Positions 15,749 through 24,027 of a stretch of DNA of 30,154 nt are shown in pieces. Origin of the DNA: Bacteriovorax sp. UBA1852 (GTDB taxonomy: Bacteria; Bdellovibrionota; Bacteriovoracia; Bacteriovoracales; Bacteriovoracaceae); the NCBI GenBank assembly GCA_002338505.1, contig DDIK01000167.1, positions 1 to 30,154 of the forward strand. Direction: 5' to 3'. Positions within the stretch are counted from its first letter, which is position 1; each line of letters opens with the position of its first letter. The notes beneath the pieces are model-generated. The model saw only the letters and a list, made by a program, of their open reading frames with translations, had not been told where the DNA came from and did not search any database. The translations under genes and the position numbers were made by a program.

Positions 15749-16433
15749 CGACATTCTCACAGGTAAAACAAAAGAACACTTTATATTTGACGAGGCTATT
15801 AATCGCTATTTTCATAAAGATATATATGAAGATTTTTTAAAGCTGAAAGCTCGAGCTAAAGAAGATGGTTTTGATCTCTATGTGACAAGTTCTTTTAGAG
15901 GATTTGATGATCAATTAAGAATTTGGAATGAGAAAGCTCAAGGAAAGAGAAAACTCTTTAATGATAATGGTGAAGAATTAGACTTTAAAAAACTTAGAGA
16001 AAGAGAAGTTCTTGACTCAATTCTTCGCTGGTCTGCAATACCAGGTGCCTCTAGACATCACTGGGGAACTGATCTTGATGTGGTTGATAAATTATCTTGG
16101 CCCAAAGATTATCATGTCCAACTTACACCACAAGAATTTTCTGAAGGTGGTCCTTTTCATAACTTTTCTCTTTGGCTTTCACGTTTGATCAAAGAGGAAA
16201 AAGGCCTAGGATTCTTTAGGCCATATGAAAATGATCTCGGTGGTGTTGCTCCTGAAATGTGGCATATTAGTCATGTCAAACAAAGCAATAAACTTATGAG
16301 GTCTTATACTCTAGATGTATTTAGGAATCATATTGAAGAGCACATAGAAGAGATTGCTCTAAGCGACCTTCTTTTAGAAAATATTGATTTCTATTACGAA
16401 AATTATTTTACAAATATCAAACAGACTTTTTAA
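15741..16433 (+). CDS. VanY/M15B-type D,D-carboxypeptidase
   Basis: The 230-aa protein has the zinc ligands and fold motifs of peptidase M15B: SSFRGFDDQLRIW (about 50-62), the first zinc cluster ASRHHWGTDLDV (HxxxxxxD type, about 104-115), and EMWHISH (about 175-181). Such enzymes remove the terminal D-Ala of peptidoglycan peptides. I see no N-terminal signal peptide or anchor (MNNDILTGKTKEHFIFDE), so the route to the periplasm, if any, is unclear. I use ATG 15741 rather than the in-frame TTG 15735; GAAGG lies about 10 bases upstream. It overlaps the stop of the 579-aa secreted protein gene by 8 bases and ends in a 4-base convergent overlap with the thioesterase gene. Confidence 0.87.
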   Translation: MNNDILTGKTKEHFIFDEAINRYFHKDIYEDFLKLKARAKEDGFDLYVTSSFRGFDDQLRIWNEKAQGKRKLFNDNGEELDFKKLREREVLDSILRWSAIPGASRHHWGTDLDVVDKLSWPKDYHVQLTPQEFSEGGPFHNFSLWLSRLIKEEKGLGFFRPYENDLGGVAPEMWHISHVKQSNKLMRSYTLDVFRNHIEEHIEEIALSDLLLENIDFYYENYFTNIKQTF

Positions 16434-16867
16434 GACTTCATTTCATTTTGCCAATCACCACTTACGCCGATGGCATTCATCCATTCGTCCGTTGGAATAA
16501 GAAGTTTCCTTGCATTTAGATCGAAGAGTCCTGCTTCCATCGTCATTTGATTTTTTACTTTACCGTTTTCACTGATCATTCTTTGCTCAATTTTCATTAT
16601 CTTTGGATTTACGAAGCCTAAACACTTCGTCTCGATTGTGATAAGCTCTCTTAGATAAACTTCTCTTATAAAACTGATATTTATATTTGTAATCACTGGC
16701 CCAATTTTATCTTTCATAATTTTATCTAGTCCCCACTCGCCTTCAGTGATCATCTCCCATCGAGCCTGTTCGTAGAGTACTAAGTATTCAGCGTTATTGA
16801 CATGTCCGAAAGTATCAAGGTTACTCTCGAGTATTTTAATCTGAGTAGAGTGAGTTTTTATTTCCAT
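16430..16867 (-). CDS. acyl-CoA thioesterase, hotdog fold (YbgC/FadM type)
   Basis: The 145-aa single-domain hotdog protein carries the 4-hydroxybenzoyl-CoA thioesterase signature D18-x-x-G21-H22-V-N-N-x-x-Y28, where Asp is the catalytic residue of the family. The rest follows the usual pattern (SFIREVYLRELITIETKCLGF). It probably hydrolyses an acyl-CoA in the cytoplasm; the chain is unknown. ATG 16867 is preceded by AAGGAA about 6 bases away. The gene runs against the VanY gene and shares 4 bases with its end. Confidence 0.88.
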   Translation of the reverse strand: MEIKTHSTQIKILESNLDTFGHVNNAEYLVLYEQARWEMITEGEWGLDKIMKDKIGPVITNINISFIREVYLRELITIETKCLGFVNPKIMKIEQRMISENGKVKNQMTMEAGLFDLNARKLLIPTDEWMNAIGVSGDWQNEMKS

Positions 16868-17041
16868 AATATTTCCTTATTTATTTTTGACTTTGTAAAC
16901 GAATGTCATGTGCCACTTAAGAGATAAGCTAAGCTATTTTAATAAGTTAGTCTAGTCATGCCTAAAAGTAGAGGCATATTAGATATCAAATTATTTTAGG
17001 TAACCTATTGAAGACATACAAATACCCGAAAGAAACAGTCA

Positions 17042-17061
17042 GGAATATTGGTTTTTATTCC
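17042..17061. repeat. short inverted repeat upstream of the lipoprotein gene
   Basis: GGAATA (17042-17047) and TATTCC (17056-17061) form a 6-bp inverted repeat with an 8-base loop, about 46 bases before ATG 17107. It could be an operator or a hairpin in the leader. I see no clear sigma-70 promoter in this gap. Confidence 0.3.
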
Positions 17062-17106
17062 GAATAGGTTGAAGATATCTTAATAACATCAAAACTGGAC
17101 TCTATT

Positions 17107-18426
17107 ATGAAAAAGTATTTAATGATTTTAACTCTCTTTATTTTCACAGCATGTAAAGAAGACTATGGGTCTCAGTTCTTTGCAAAGGACGCTCTTGCAC
17201 CTGTAAGTGAATCCAAAGAAGAAAATAGTCCTAATGATGACTTAGAAAATGAAGTCCCAGAAGAGTACACAAAACCTGAAAAGCCTGAAAGTGTTGATGA
17301 TGGTGATAATGATGGTACAGATACCAAAGATCAACCAACACAACCAGAAGCGCCAGAAATTCCAGAAGTTCCTGAAGTTCCTGAAGACCTAAAGGATCCG
17401 GTTGATCTAAATGATCCATTGCCAGGGTCAAAGGAAGAACAAGAGATAACTGACACTATCACAGTTGAAGAAGATAAGAATGTGTCGTGTTCTCCACTTT
17501 CTGAAAAAGATAAATCAGGAACAAAGGGAATAGTTGGAAACGTCAGAGTCATGAAGAGTGAGCTAAAAAATAAAAACTCACTTCGAAATAAACTCTATAA
17601 TTATCTCAACCCTGACTATTCTACAGAGCTACCAATAAAAGTTTTCATGGATAATATTGATGTTCCTGAGAGACGTTTTGATAAAGGATTTAAAACAATT
17701 GCTCAAACAATACTATCACATGAGGACAAAGACTTACTTGAGTGGTTTAACGTGAATCTAGAAACAGATCTCATGTTAACGACTCCAGAGGAAGAGGGCC
17801 ATTACGAGCTTATGCTTTTGAGTGATGATGGTTCGGCCCTGTCTATCTCAGATGCAACAGGAAAAATAGATAAAGAAAACTTTCTTTATTCTCCTCGCAC
17901 ACATGGTCCTAAGGCCGTGTGTACAAAAGAAAAAAACAAGAATGCTTTAATAAACTTTAAGTTTGGTAATAAATACAAAGTTAAGATTAATTATTTTCAA
18001 GGACCTCGTTATGTAATCGCTCTACAGCTATACTGGAGAAAAGTTCCAGATGTCCAAGTAGAAGAGTTTAAAAAAGCAAGTCTTTGTGGTAGCTCAATGT
18101 ATGTGAAGAGTGGTCGAGATCGAAAGCTTGATAAAGATGGCTTCAAACTTATCGCTCCAAAATATTTCAATCTGCCAGGCTCAAGTGTTAATCAGTGTAA
18201 TGAAACTATAATTGATACATTTAAATTAAGCCACCACCCTAGCGATATATCAAAGATTAAAATTATGATTGACGATATCGAATACACTGGCGGGTTTGAA
18301 ACTCTTGTTGATACAGACAAGGATGAAGTAAGCATCAAACTTAATCAAGGTCTCACTCAGTATCAAAAACATATAATAGAAGTTACTTATTCTTATGAAA
18401 AAGAGCAAGAAACAGAAGAAGAATAG
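17107..18426 (+). CDS. lipoprotein with Pro/Glu-rich linker and PA14-like domain
   Basis: The 439-aa product begins with a lipoprotein signal peptide whose lipobox is FTAC, with Cys16 as the lipidated residue. After it comes an acidic, Pro/Glu-rich linker (about 35-115) with five 9-base PEx repeats. Then a domain of about 140-325 contains features of the PA14 fold: HYELMLLSDDGSALSI and YKVKINYFQGPRYVIALQLYW. PA14 domains bind carbohydrate or act in surface proteins. The C-terminal part has two Cys (about 335-365) and an unassigned beta-rich segment ending in acidic EQETEEE. The linker would hold the domain off the membrane. GGA lies 7 bases before the ATG, a weak site. Function is unknown. 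Confidence 0.8.
   Translation: MKKYLMILTLFIFTACKEDYGSQFFAKDALAPVSESKEENSPNDDLENEVPEEYTKPEKPESVDDGDNDGTDTKDQPTQPEAPEIPEVPEVPEDLKDPVDLNDPLPGSKEEQEITDTITVEEDKNVSCSPLSEKDKSGTKGIVGNVRVMKSELKNKNSLRNKLYNYLNPDYSTELPIKVFMDNIDVPERRFDKGFKTIAQTILSHEDKDLLEWFNVNLETDLMLTTPEEEGHYELMLLSDDGSALSISDATGKIDKENFLYSPRTHGPKAVCTKEKNKNALINFKFGNKYKVKINYFQGPRYVIALQLYWRKVPDVQVEEFKKASLCGSSMYVKSGRDRKLDKDGFKLIAPKYFNLPGSSVNQCNETIIDTFKLSHHPSDISKIKIMIDDIEYTGGFETLVDTDKDEVSIKLNQGLTQYQKHIIEVTYSYEKEQETEEE
17344..17388 (+). repeat. five 9-bp units coding PEx triplets
   Basis: Five consecutive units starting CCAGAA or CCTGAA code for PEA-PEI-PEV-PEV-PED in the lipoprotein linker. Because the unit is 9 bases, copy changes keep the frame and would alter only linker length. 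Confidence 0.8.
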
Positions 18427-18432
18427 AATATT

Positions 18433-18468
18433 GAGCTCATATGACATAGTTTATTGGCATATGAGCTC
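18433..18468 (+). terminator. perfect 11-bp inverted repeat, possible terminator of the lipoprotein gene
   Basis: GAGCTCATATG (18433-18443) and CATATGAGCTC (18458-18468) pair perfectly over a 14-base loop, seven bases past the lipoprotein stop. The following TATTT is a poor T-run, so termination is uncertain. Each arm is itself made of two palindromic hexamers, so it could also be a binding site. Confidence 0.45.
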
Positions 18469-18599
18469 TATTTACCTAATAAAACTCACCTCTTGATATC
18501 AAGTAGTTAGAAAGAAAAAGCCTCAAACATACTATTTCACTCAAGATTAGACTTGAAATTGGCGATAATAGTAAAGAGAAACGAATAAAGAGGATTTCG

Positions 18600-21500
18600 A
18601 TGAAAACGACTTTAAAAAAGCTGCTAATACTCTTACTATCACTTTTAGTAGTGATTCCTTCATACGCAGACACACAAGGTAAAATAGATACAAATCTTCG
18701 TGAAATCGAAAAGCTCAAACGCAGCCTTGATAGTAGTGACGCTACTTACATACTCGCAGGTATGCAATGTAGTGGTTATAAGCGTAGTAGTTGTGATGCC
18801 GTTTTGAACGACACTAAAAACAGAATAGCAGTTTTAGAAAGAAGAGTTCAAAAATATCAAGTTAAACTGCAAGAAGAACAGGCTTCACAAACTCAGAACA
18901 GTCAGAACAGTCAGTACAGTCAGAGCGAAGATAAGATAGTTGAAAATGTTAATTTGCTCACATCAGATGTAGAAACTGCACTTAAGAATATTGAGGACTC
19001 TAAAAAATTCTACGCAGAAGATAATTGTACAGAGAGCTCAAATAATCCCGCCTGTAAAAGATATAAAGAATACATCGATGGTTCACAAGACATCATAAAT
19101 GAATATTTAGATGAGGCAAATAATTTAAAGTGTCCACAGAATAATACAGACTGCCAAAAAACGCTTGCACAGACACAGATGAAGCTTAAGAATACAAAGC
19201 AATATAGTTCGACGGCTACAGGAGAGCAACTACCAGAAGTTAAAGTTATGGAGATAGAACTAGACTCTCCTTACGAGTCTAAAGACGATCAGAAGTATGT
19301 GACTGAAACAAGAATAAAAAAAAATATAACTCCATCGCCAAAAACTTCAACTTGTTCAGCAGAAGAAAGAAAAAGATTTGATGACGCTATCAGTAAAAAA
19401 TGGGATACAATCACTAAAAAAGGACTTGAAGATACTTATACAAATGAAATAACTAAAGTCCTTCAAAAATGTACTAGAGAAGATGCCAATGAAGAATTAA
19501 TGGCCCTAACAACAGAAATACAAAATATCTCTGACGTTCCACAATCTGATGATCAACGACAAGAAGAAGTAGAAACAGAGGAAACAGTGCAAGAGCAAGT
19601 AGCAAGTTCTGAATCTAAATATTCCTCTGGACCATGTATAGGAATTCACATTGATGAGTGTGAATATAATAAACTCGGAACAACAACCCAAATAACAATA
19701 AAACCAAGAAATAAAAAAGGAAGTCAATATATCTTCGAGCAAAATGGTAGCGGCCCTTTAAAGCCCACGGCACAAACAATTCAAGATCTAGAAAGGTCTG
19801 CTCTACCTAGTTTTAATAGCTCAAAAGAAGCTCTATATTGGATACTTGGATATCATATGAATAAGTCTTTTAAGGGTCACGCCTATAAGCAGAATGTGAA
19901 TGAAAGTGATACTGAATATGAAGGACAAAGTACTTTTAGAAGATGCCAAAGAGCACTTGGAGCAAATGTAAAATGGGAAGAGATATATAATAGTACAAGC
20001 CTGCATAATAAAATGATTGAGTCCATTGCCAAAGCTACAGCTTATCATGGCTTTAAACAAAACTGTAATGGTGATGATGGAATGGCAAATGACGTCGAAA
20101 ACTCATGCGCTGGTGCAATTATGAGAGATGATGAAAAGGTCGAGATCTTAAATAGTATTCGAGCAAGCGCTATGGCCTCTGCAAAAGACTGTGAAGTCGT
20201 AGCAAGAGTACTTAAGGTTAATTTTGATGAAAAACGACATAAGGACTCGGACTATTTAAATCAATCAGAAAAAGTCTCTTTTGATGGAAGACTTAAATGC
20301 TATGTACAGTCTGTTGAGAATGTTGACTATGACGAATGCAGTGATCTTATTAACGCATACAATGCTGCCGCCATAGGGAAACAAGGACTAAGTGTCGTGC
20401 AACAGGTACAAACTCAAGACGCCTCATTTGATGCCAATCAAAAGATGCAACAAGCGCAATTCAACACAACCACACAGATTCAAAATGGAACTCAAGAGAA
20501 TCCAATGGCAACACAAGTTAACACTCAGATGCTTGCCTATGAAGTTCAAAAAGATATGATCAATAAACAAAAGTCACAAGCACAGACAAGAGCGGCCATT
20601 GATGCGGCTGCATCAGCTGCGCTTATAGGATTTTCTAAGAAAATGCCAGACATGAGCGACCTTATTAGAAGCTGTAAAAACTCGAATGTTGAAAGTAAGG
20701 ACGCAGTAAGGATGGCACATCAAAAAGTGACTAACCATCTTGGTACATATCAAAGTAACTTTGAAGGTGTACCAAATCAAACCTCAGAGGATATTGAGCC
20801 AAATGCATTTTGTTCACAGAGAGTACAGAAGATGGAACAAAACTTCATTCCAAATCAAAGAATCACTCAAAGCGCATATGCTATCGCAGCAGAATACGGA
20901 GTGGATGCTGCAAAGAATTCTCTCAGTGCAAATATGCTCAAGAAGCGAGCGAACCTACTTTCAGATATGATGGATCGAATTAATGCTATGGACATCAATG
21001 GTGAGTACGCCGGACTTCCACAACAAGATGCGATTATGAAATACTGTGAGGCCTATCCAAGTAGTCCACAATGTGCAGCACTTGGGAATGGAACATCAGG
21101 AACTGTTTTAAACCCTGGTGGTATTAATGTTACTGGTGGTGATTATGGAGTAAATGAACTTGGCTCATTTGATGTAGAAGACATCGATGGAGGATCTGCA
21201 ATTGATTCCTCTGGGGATGATCTCAATGAAGTATACGACGGTCCAACATCTAAGACGATAGCGGATGTTGACAGAGGTGGAGAAGGTGGAGCGATTGCAC
21301 CAACGGCAAAGGCCGGAGCCGCAGGTCCTAGATCAGGTGGCGGAGGCGGTGGCGGCTCAGCAAGCGCAGGTTCACGTAATGGTAGTCAAGACCCTGGTGC
21401 ACAGCAAGGACAACCTGCAGCTCCAAATTCAGGAAGCGGAATAACTGGCGGATATAGCAAAAGTAATTCATCTTATCTCAAAGGAGGAGGAAGTATTGCG

Positions 21501-21701
21501 GGAGCGGCCAAGAAGAAGGTTGCCAATCCATTTGCAAAACTTTTTAAAGGCAATTCAGCTGGAAAGGTTTTAAACTTTAGAAATCCAGCTTCTTCAATTG
21601 GGAAGAAATCAGGTAACCTCTTTACGAGAATTACTCAGAGATATAATGTTGTAAATAAGAAAGATAGACTTCTTAAGTACAAATTAGCCCCAGCAAAATA
21701 A
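18600..21701 (+). CDS. large secreted protein of unknown family with Cys-linked helical repeats and shared C-terminal tail
   Basis: The 1033-aa product starts with a signal peptide ending in SYA (about residue 23). The N-terminal third is predicted coiled coil with three short Cys pairs (C57/C65, C143/C152, C178/C185), each flanked by long charged helices. The middle (about 340-560) holds more Cys and a region that may be globular. Then come a Gln/Asn-rich helical part, and a Gly/Ser-rich segment with a Gly run near residue 915. The end carries VLNF then LFTRITQRYN, like the 579-aa protein encoded at 14009. ATG 18600 has GAGGAT 5 bases upstream. I know no family with this architecture; it may be surface or periplasmic. 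Confidence 0.75.
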   Translation: MKTTLKKLLILLLSLLVVIPSYADTQGKIDTNLREIEKLKRSLDSSDATYILAGMQCSGYKRSSCDAVLNDTKNRIAVLERRVQKYQVKLQEEQASQTQNSQNSQYSQSEDKIVENVNLLTSDVETALKNIEDSKKFYAEDNCTESSNNPACKRYKEYIDGSQDIINEYLDEANNLKCPQNNTDCQKTLAQTQMKLKNTKQYSSTATGEQLPEVKVMEIELDSPYESKDDQKYVTETRIKKNITPSPKTSTCSAEERKRFDDAISKKWDTITKKGLEDTYTNEITKVLQKCTREDANEELMALTTEIQNISDVPQSDDQRQEEVETEETVQEQVASSESKYSSGPCIGIHIDECEYNKLGTTTQITIKPRNKKGSQYIFEQNGSGPLKPTAQTIQDLERSALPSFNSSKEALYWILGYHMNKSFKGHAYKQNVNESDTEYEGQSTFRRCQRALGANVKWEEIYNSTSLHNKMIESIAKATAYHGFKQNCNGDDGMANDVENSCAGAIMRDDEKVEILNSIRASAMASAKDCEVVARVLKVNFDEKRHKDSDYLNQSEKVSFDGRLKCYVQSVENVDYDECSDLINAYNAAAIGKQGLSVVQQVQTQDASFDANQKMQQAQFNTTTQIQNGTQENPMATQVNTQMLAYEVQKDMINKQKSQAQTRAAIDAAASAALIGFSKKMPDMSDLIRSCKNSNVESKDAVRMAHQKVTNHLGTYQSNFEGVPNQTSEDIEPNAFCSQRVQKMEQNFIPNQRITQSAYAIAAEYGVDAAKNSLSANMLKKRANLLSDMMDRINAMDINGEYAGLPQQDAIMKYCEAYPSSPQCAALGNGTSGTVLNPGGINVTGGDYGVNELGSFDVEDIDGGSAIDSSGDDLNEVYDGPTSKTIADVDRGGEGGAIAPTAKAGAAGPRSGGGGGGGSASAGSRNGSQDPGAQQGQPAAPNSGSGITGGYSKSNSSYLKGGGSIAGAAKKKVANPFAKLFKGNSAGKVLNFRNPASSIGKKSGNLFTRITQRYNVVNKKDRLLKYKLAPAK
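18894..18920 (+). repeat. three 9-bp units in the coiled-coil region
   Basis: CAGAACAGT, CAGAACAGT and CAGTACAGT follow head to tail and code for QNS-QNS-QYS in the 1033-aa protein. Copy changes would keep the frame. Confidence 0.75.
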
Positions 21702-21706
21702 AATGT

Positions 21707-21728
21707 CTCGGTGCATCTAGACACCGGG
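21707..21728 (+). terminator. weak hairpin after the 1033-aa protein gene
   Basis: CTCGGTG (21707-21713) pairs with CACCGGG (21722-21728), including one G-T pair, over an eight-base loop. It lies six bases past the stop. The downstream sequence is AT-rich but lacks a T-run, so it may be a weak terminator or an mRNA end stabiliser. Confidence 0.4.
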
Positions 21729-21761
21729 CTATATTATATCAATAAGTTAGCTCCCTAAAAA

Positions 21762-21790
21762 CTGGCACGCTTTGTGTAAGATAGTATATA
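21762..21790 (+). promoter_or_regulatory. promoter candidate for the 44-aa membrane peptide
   Basis: CTGGCA (21762-21767), 17 bases and TATATA (21785-21790) fit a sigma-70 promoter moderately, four of six matches each. The same CTGGCACG also starts a sigma-54-like element, but the -12 position reads GT, not GC, so I prefer sigma-70. Predicted start is near 21797. Confidence 0.35.
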
Positions 21791-21818
21791 AGCAAACCGT
21801 AGTATTAAGGAGAGAACT

Positions 21819-21953
21819 ATGGCCAGAATAATCAGAACACTAAATTTAAAGAATCATGTCAGTTTAAAGAGAGTTGATAATCTCACAGTTGTAAAGCTTG
21901 AGGTTTTTATGATTGCTCTCATTACACTTTGGTTCATTGCACACAACGGATAA
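21819..21953 (+). CDS. 44-aa single-span membrane peptide
   Basis: This short gene has a strong AAGGAG seven bases before ATG 21819. The first 28 residues are basic (several Arg and Lys), and residues 29-41 form a hydrophobic segment (VFMIALITLWFIA) that ends HNG. This is the layout of a small inner-membrane peptide with its N terminus in the cytoplasm, though the hydrophobic part is short. I recognise no family. It lies alone between the 1033-aa protein gene and the TPR gene, with promoters on both sides. Confidence 0.6.
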   Translation: MARIIRTLNLKNHVSLKRVDNLTVVKLEVFMIALITLWFIAHNG

Positions 21954-21990
21954 CACGGAGTGCTAACTATAAAATTTTTATGGATGAAAA

Positions 21991-22019
21991 TTTACCAAGT
22001 ACTTGTAAAAGCATATTAT
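21991..22019 (+). promoter_or_regulatory. sigma-70-like promoter of the TPR protein gene
   Basis: TTTACC (21991-21996) and TATTAT (22014-22019) are 17 bases apart, matching four and five of six positions. Transcription would start near 22026, about 32 bases before ATG 22058. Confidence 0.5.
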
Positions 22020-22057
22020 ATTTTGCATATTCGAAACATTGAAGTTGAAGGATAGCG

Positions 22058-23239
22058 ATGAACAACATTAAAGACATTCTTATAAGTGAATTAACTCAGG
22101 CAAGATCATATATCGAGAGATTGCTCCATGCTGCAACAGAAGTCAGCGAAGCCAAGGGACACCCAAGATTAAGGGTCTTATCAAGTGATATGACAGAGTC
22201 TCTAGAAAATATGATCAGGGAAGTCTATTTAAATGATCAAATGACAGAGCTTACCCTTGTTCACAGAGAGAGCCTTAAGGAATCTAAGTATAACTTTAAG
22301 ATTCTTTTAAACCTCTTAGAGTCACTAGTTTTCTTAGGCGATGAAAAGAGAAATATGATTGTTAAGACATCTAATTTCATCAATGAAATTTATAACTATG
22401 CTCAACCAATTCACAAAATAGTTACCGAGGACCTTGGTCTCGATGTACATATTCCCAGACTTGGTCTTTTAAAAGAAATTGATAATATTGAAAAGCCTGA
22501 GACACCATTAAAAATTGATGAGGGCCCAAAACAATTTGGTCCATTTATTCTTATAGATGGTGGTGCTGAAGACGAAGTAATTGAAGAAGAAAACATTGAG
22601 GAGTTCTCAGAACAGCCACTACTCTATCAATTAGATATCTCTGAGCTACTGAATATCTTTGGAGATAAAGAAGCCGGGCTTCTTGGACTTGGTAGTAAGA
22701 GAGATGAGAAGTATGAGTTATTCATAGCTGAAGGTCATAAATTTGCTTTTAAAAAGAATTATGACGAAGCACTTGAAAGCTTTGAAAGAGCAAAGAGTTT
22801 TAAAGAGACGGCTGAAATTCTCACACTTATCGCATGGGTTCATAGTATTCTTGGAAATAATGAAAAGTCTAAGAGTCTTTGTATAAAAGCAATTGGACTA
22901 GATCCAGACTACGGCCCTCCATATAACGACCTGGGTTCTTTACTACTTGCAGAAGGACAACTTGAGGAATCTTTAAAGTGGTTTTCTCTGGCCAAAAAAG
23001 CTTCAAAGTACCAAAATAAGGAGTACCCTTACATCAATAGCGGCAGAGCACTGTTGATGAAGGGAAAGAATAGAGAGGCCCTAGAAGAGTTTGAAAAAGC
23101 CATTGAACTTTGTCCACATAATGATGAACTCGTTATGACTGTTGAGAAGATCAGAGCAGGTCTTGAAAAACCAGTAAGAGATGGTGGCTTTAATTTTCAA
23201 ACTCACTTTAATTCAGATGAGGACTCTCCCACTCTATAA
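22058..23239 (+). CDS. tetratricopeptide repeat protein
   Basis: The 393-aa cytoplasmic protein has a helical N-terminal half (about 1-140) that I cannot assign and an acidic linker (about 185-210). The C-terminal half (about 225-370) contains at least three TPR units, with A20/G8-type spacing such as GHKFAFKKNYDEALESFERA, then AIGLDPDYGPPYNDLGSLL, and ending NREALEEFEKAIELCPHN. TPR arrays bind peptides and build complexes; the partner is unknown. ATG 22058 has GAAGGAT six bases upstream. The Nif3 gene starts 17 bases after its stop, so they are likely an operon. There is no signal peptide. Confidence 0.85.
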   Translation: MNNIKDILISELTQARSYIERLLHAATEVSEAKGHPRLRVLSSDMTESLENMIREVYLNDQMTELTLVHRESLKESKYNFKILLNLLESLVFLGDEKRNMIVKTSNFINEIYNYAQPIHKIVTEDLGLDVHIPRLGLLKEIDNIEKPETPLKIDEGPKQFGPFILIDGGAEDEVIEEENIEEFSEQPLLYQLDISELLNIFGDKEAGLLGLGSKRDEKYELFIAEGHKFAFKKNYDEALESFERAKSFKETAEILTLIAWVHSILGNNEKSKSLCIKAIGLDPDYGPPYNDLGSLLLAEGQLEESLKWFSLAKKASKYQNKEYPYINSGRALLMKGKNREALEEFEKAIELCPHNDELVMTVEKIRAGLEKPVRDGGFNFQTHFNSDEDSPTL

Positions 23240-23256
23240 ATAACGAAGGGAAAGTT

Positions 23257-24027
23257 ATGACAAAATCTGTTTCGCGTGCTGAATTTACAAACTTCTTAGA
23301 TACTACCTTAAATATTTCACAATATAGCGACTATGGTCCAAACGGACTACAGATAGAAGGCCGTGATACAATCAAAAAAGCTGCCTTTGCTGTCTCGGCA
23401 CAAAGAAGCTCAATTGAAAGTGCCTGTGCATGGGAAGCAGACGTGCTGGTTGTTCACCATGGTCTTTTTTGGAAGTTTCATGGCGCAAAAACAGTAACTG
23501 GACCATTTGCAAAACGGGTTAAACCTCTCATTCAAAATGATATCAATCTTATTGGCTATCACTTACCTCTAGATGCACATATTCAATATGGAAATGCGGC
23601 CGGCCTAGCATCCAAAATAGATATGATAGACATCAAGCCATTTGGTGATTATAAGGGCATGCCGACTGGCGTGTGTGGAACACTTGCGAATGCGCTTCGT
23701 CCTGATGAGCTCATCGACAGACTTGAGGGAGCTTTAAATCATAAAGTTATATCTTCAAATGCCTCTCATGAATTAATAGAAACTATAGGAATCATCACAG
23801 GTGGCGCTAACGGCCAATGGGTAGAATCTTTAAGACTTGGGCTCGATGCTTATATAACTGGAGAAATGAGCGAACATGATTATCATGAAAGTCGTGAGGC
23901 CGGAATCCATATGTTTGCCGGTGGGCATAACGCGACAGAGAGGTTTGGAGTACTCTCATTAAAGACATTAATAGAAAACCGATTCGGTATCGAATGTCTC
24001 TTCATAGATAGCCCTAATCCTGCTTAG
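23257..24027 (+). CDS. Nif3-like dinuclear metal-centre protein
   Basis: The 256-aa protein is a compact Nif3/YbgI family member. The metal ligands are visible: HHGLFW (67-72), the D-bearing LPLDAH (103-108), and the C-terminal GHNATERFG (223-231) with its His and Glu. The N terminus DYGPNGLQIEG also matches. Family members carry two metal ions per subunit and form toroidal hexamers; the activity (GTP cyclohydrolase I type 2 and others have been suggested) is not settled. GAAGGG lies six bases upstream of the ATG. It follows the TPR gene by 17 bases, and its last 14 bases overlap the convergent binding-protein gene. Confidence 0.93.
   Translation: MTKSVSRAEFTNFLDTTLNISQYSDYGPNGLQIEGRDTIKKAAFAVSAQRSSIESACAWEADVLVVHHGLFWKFHGAKTVTGPFAKRVKPLIQNDINLIGYHLPLDAHIQYGNAAGLASKIDMIDIKPFGDYKGMPTGVCGTLANALRPDELIDRLEGALNHKVISSNASHELIETIGIITGGANGQWVESLRLGLDAYITGEMSEHDYHESREAGIHMFAGGHNATERFGVLSLKTLIENRFGIECLFIDSPNPA

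Noticed and set aside
21763..21777. Second sigma-54 promoter (TGGCACG-N4-GTGT)
   Set aside because: The -12 element has GT in place of GC, which is normally needed. A sigma-70 reading of the same stretch is at least as good.
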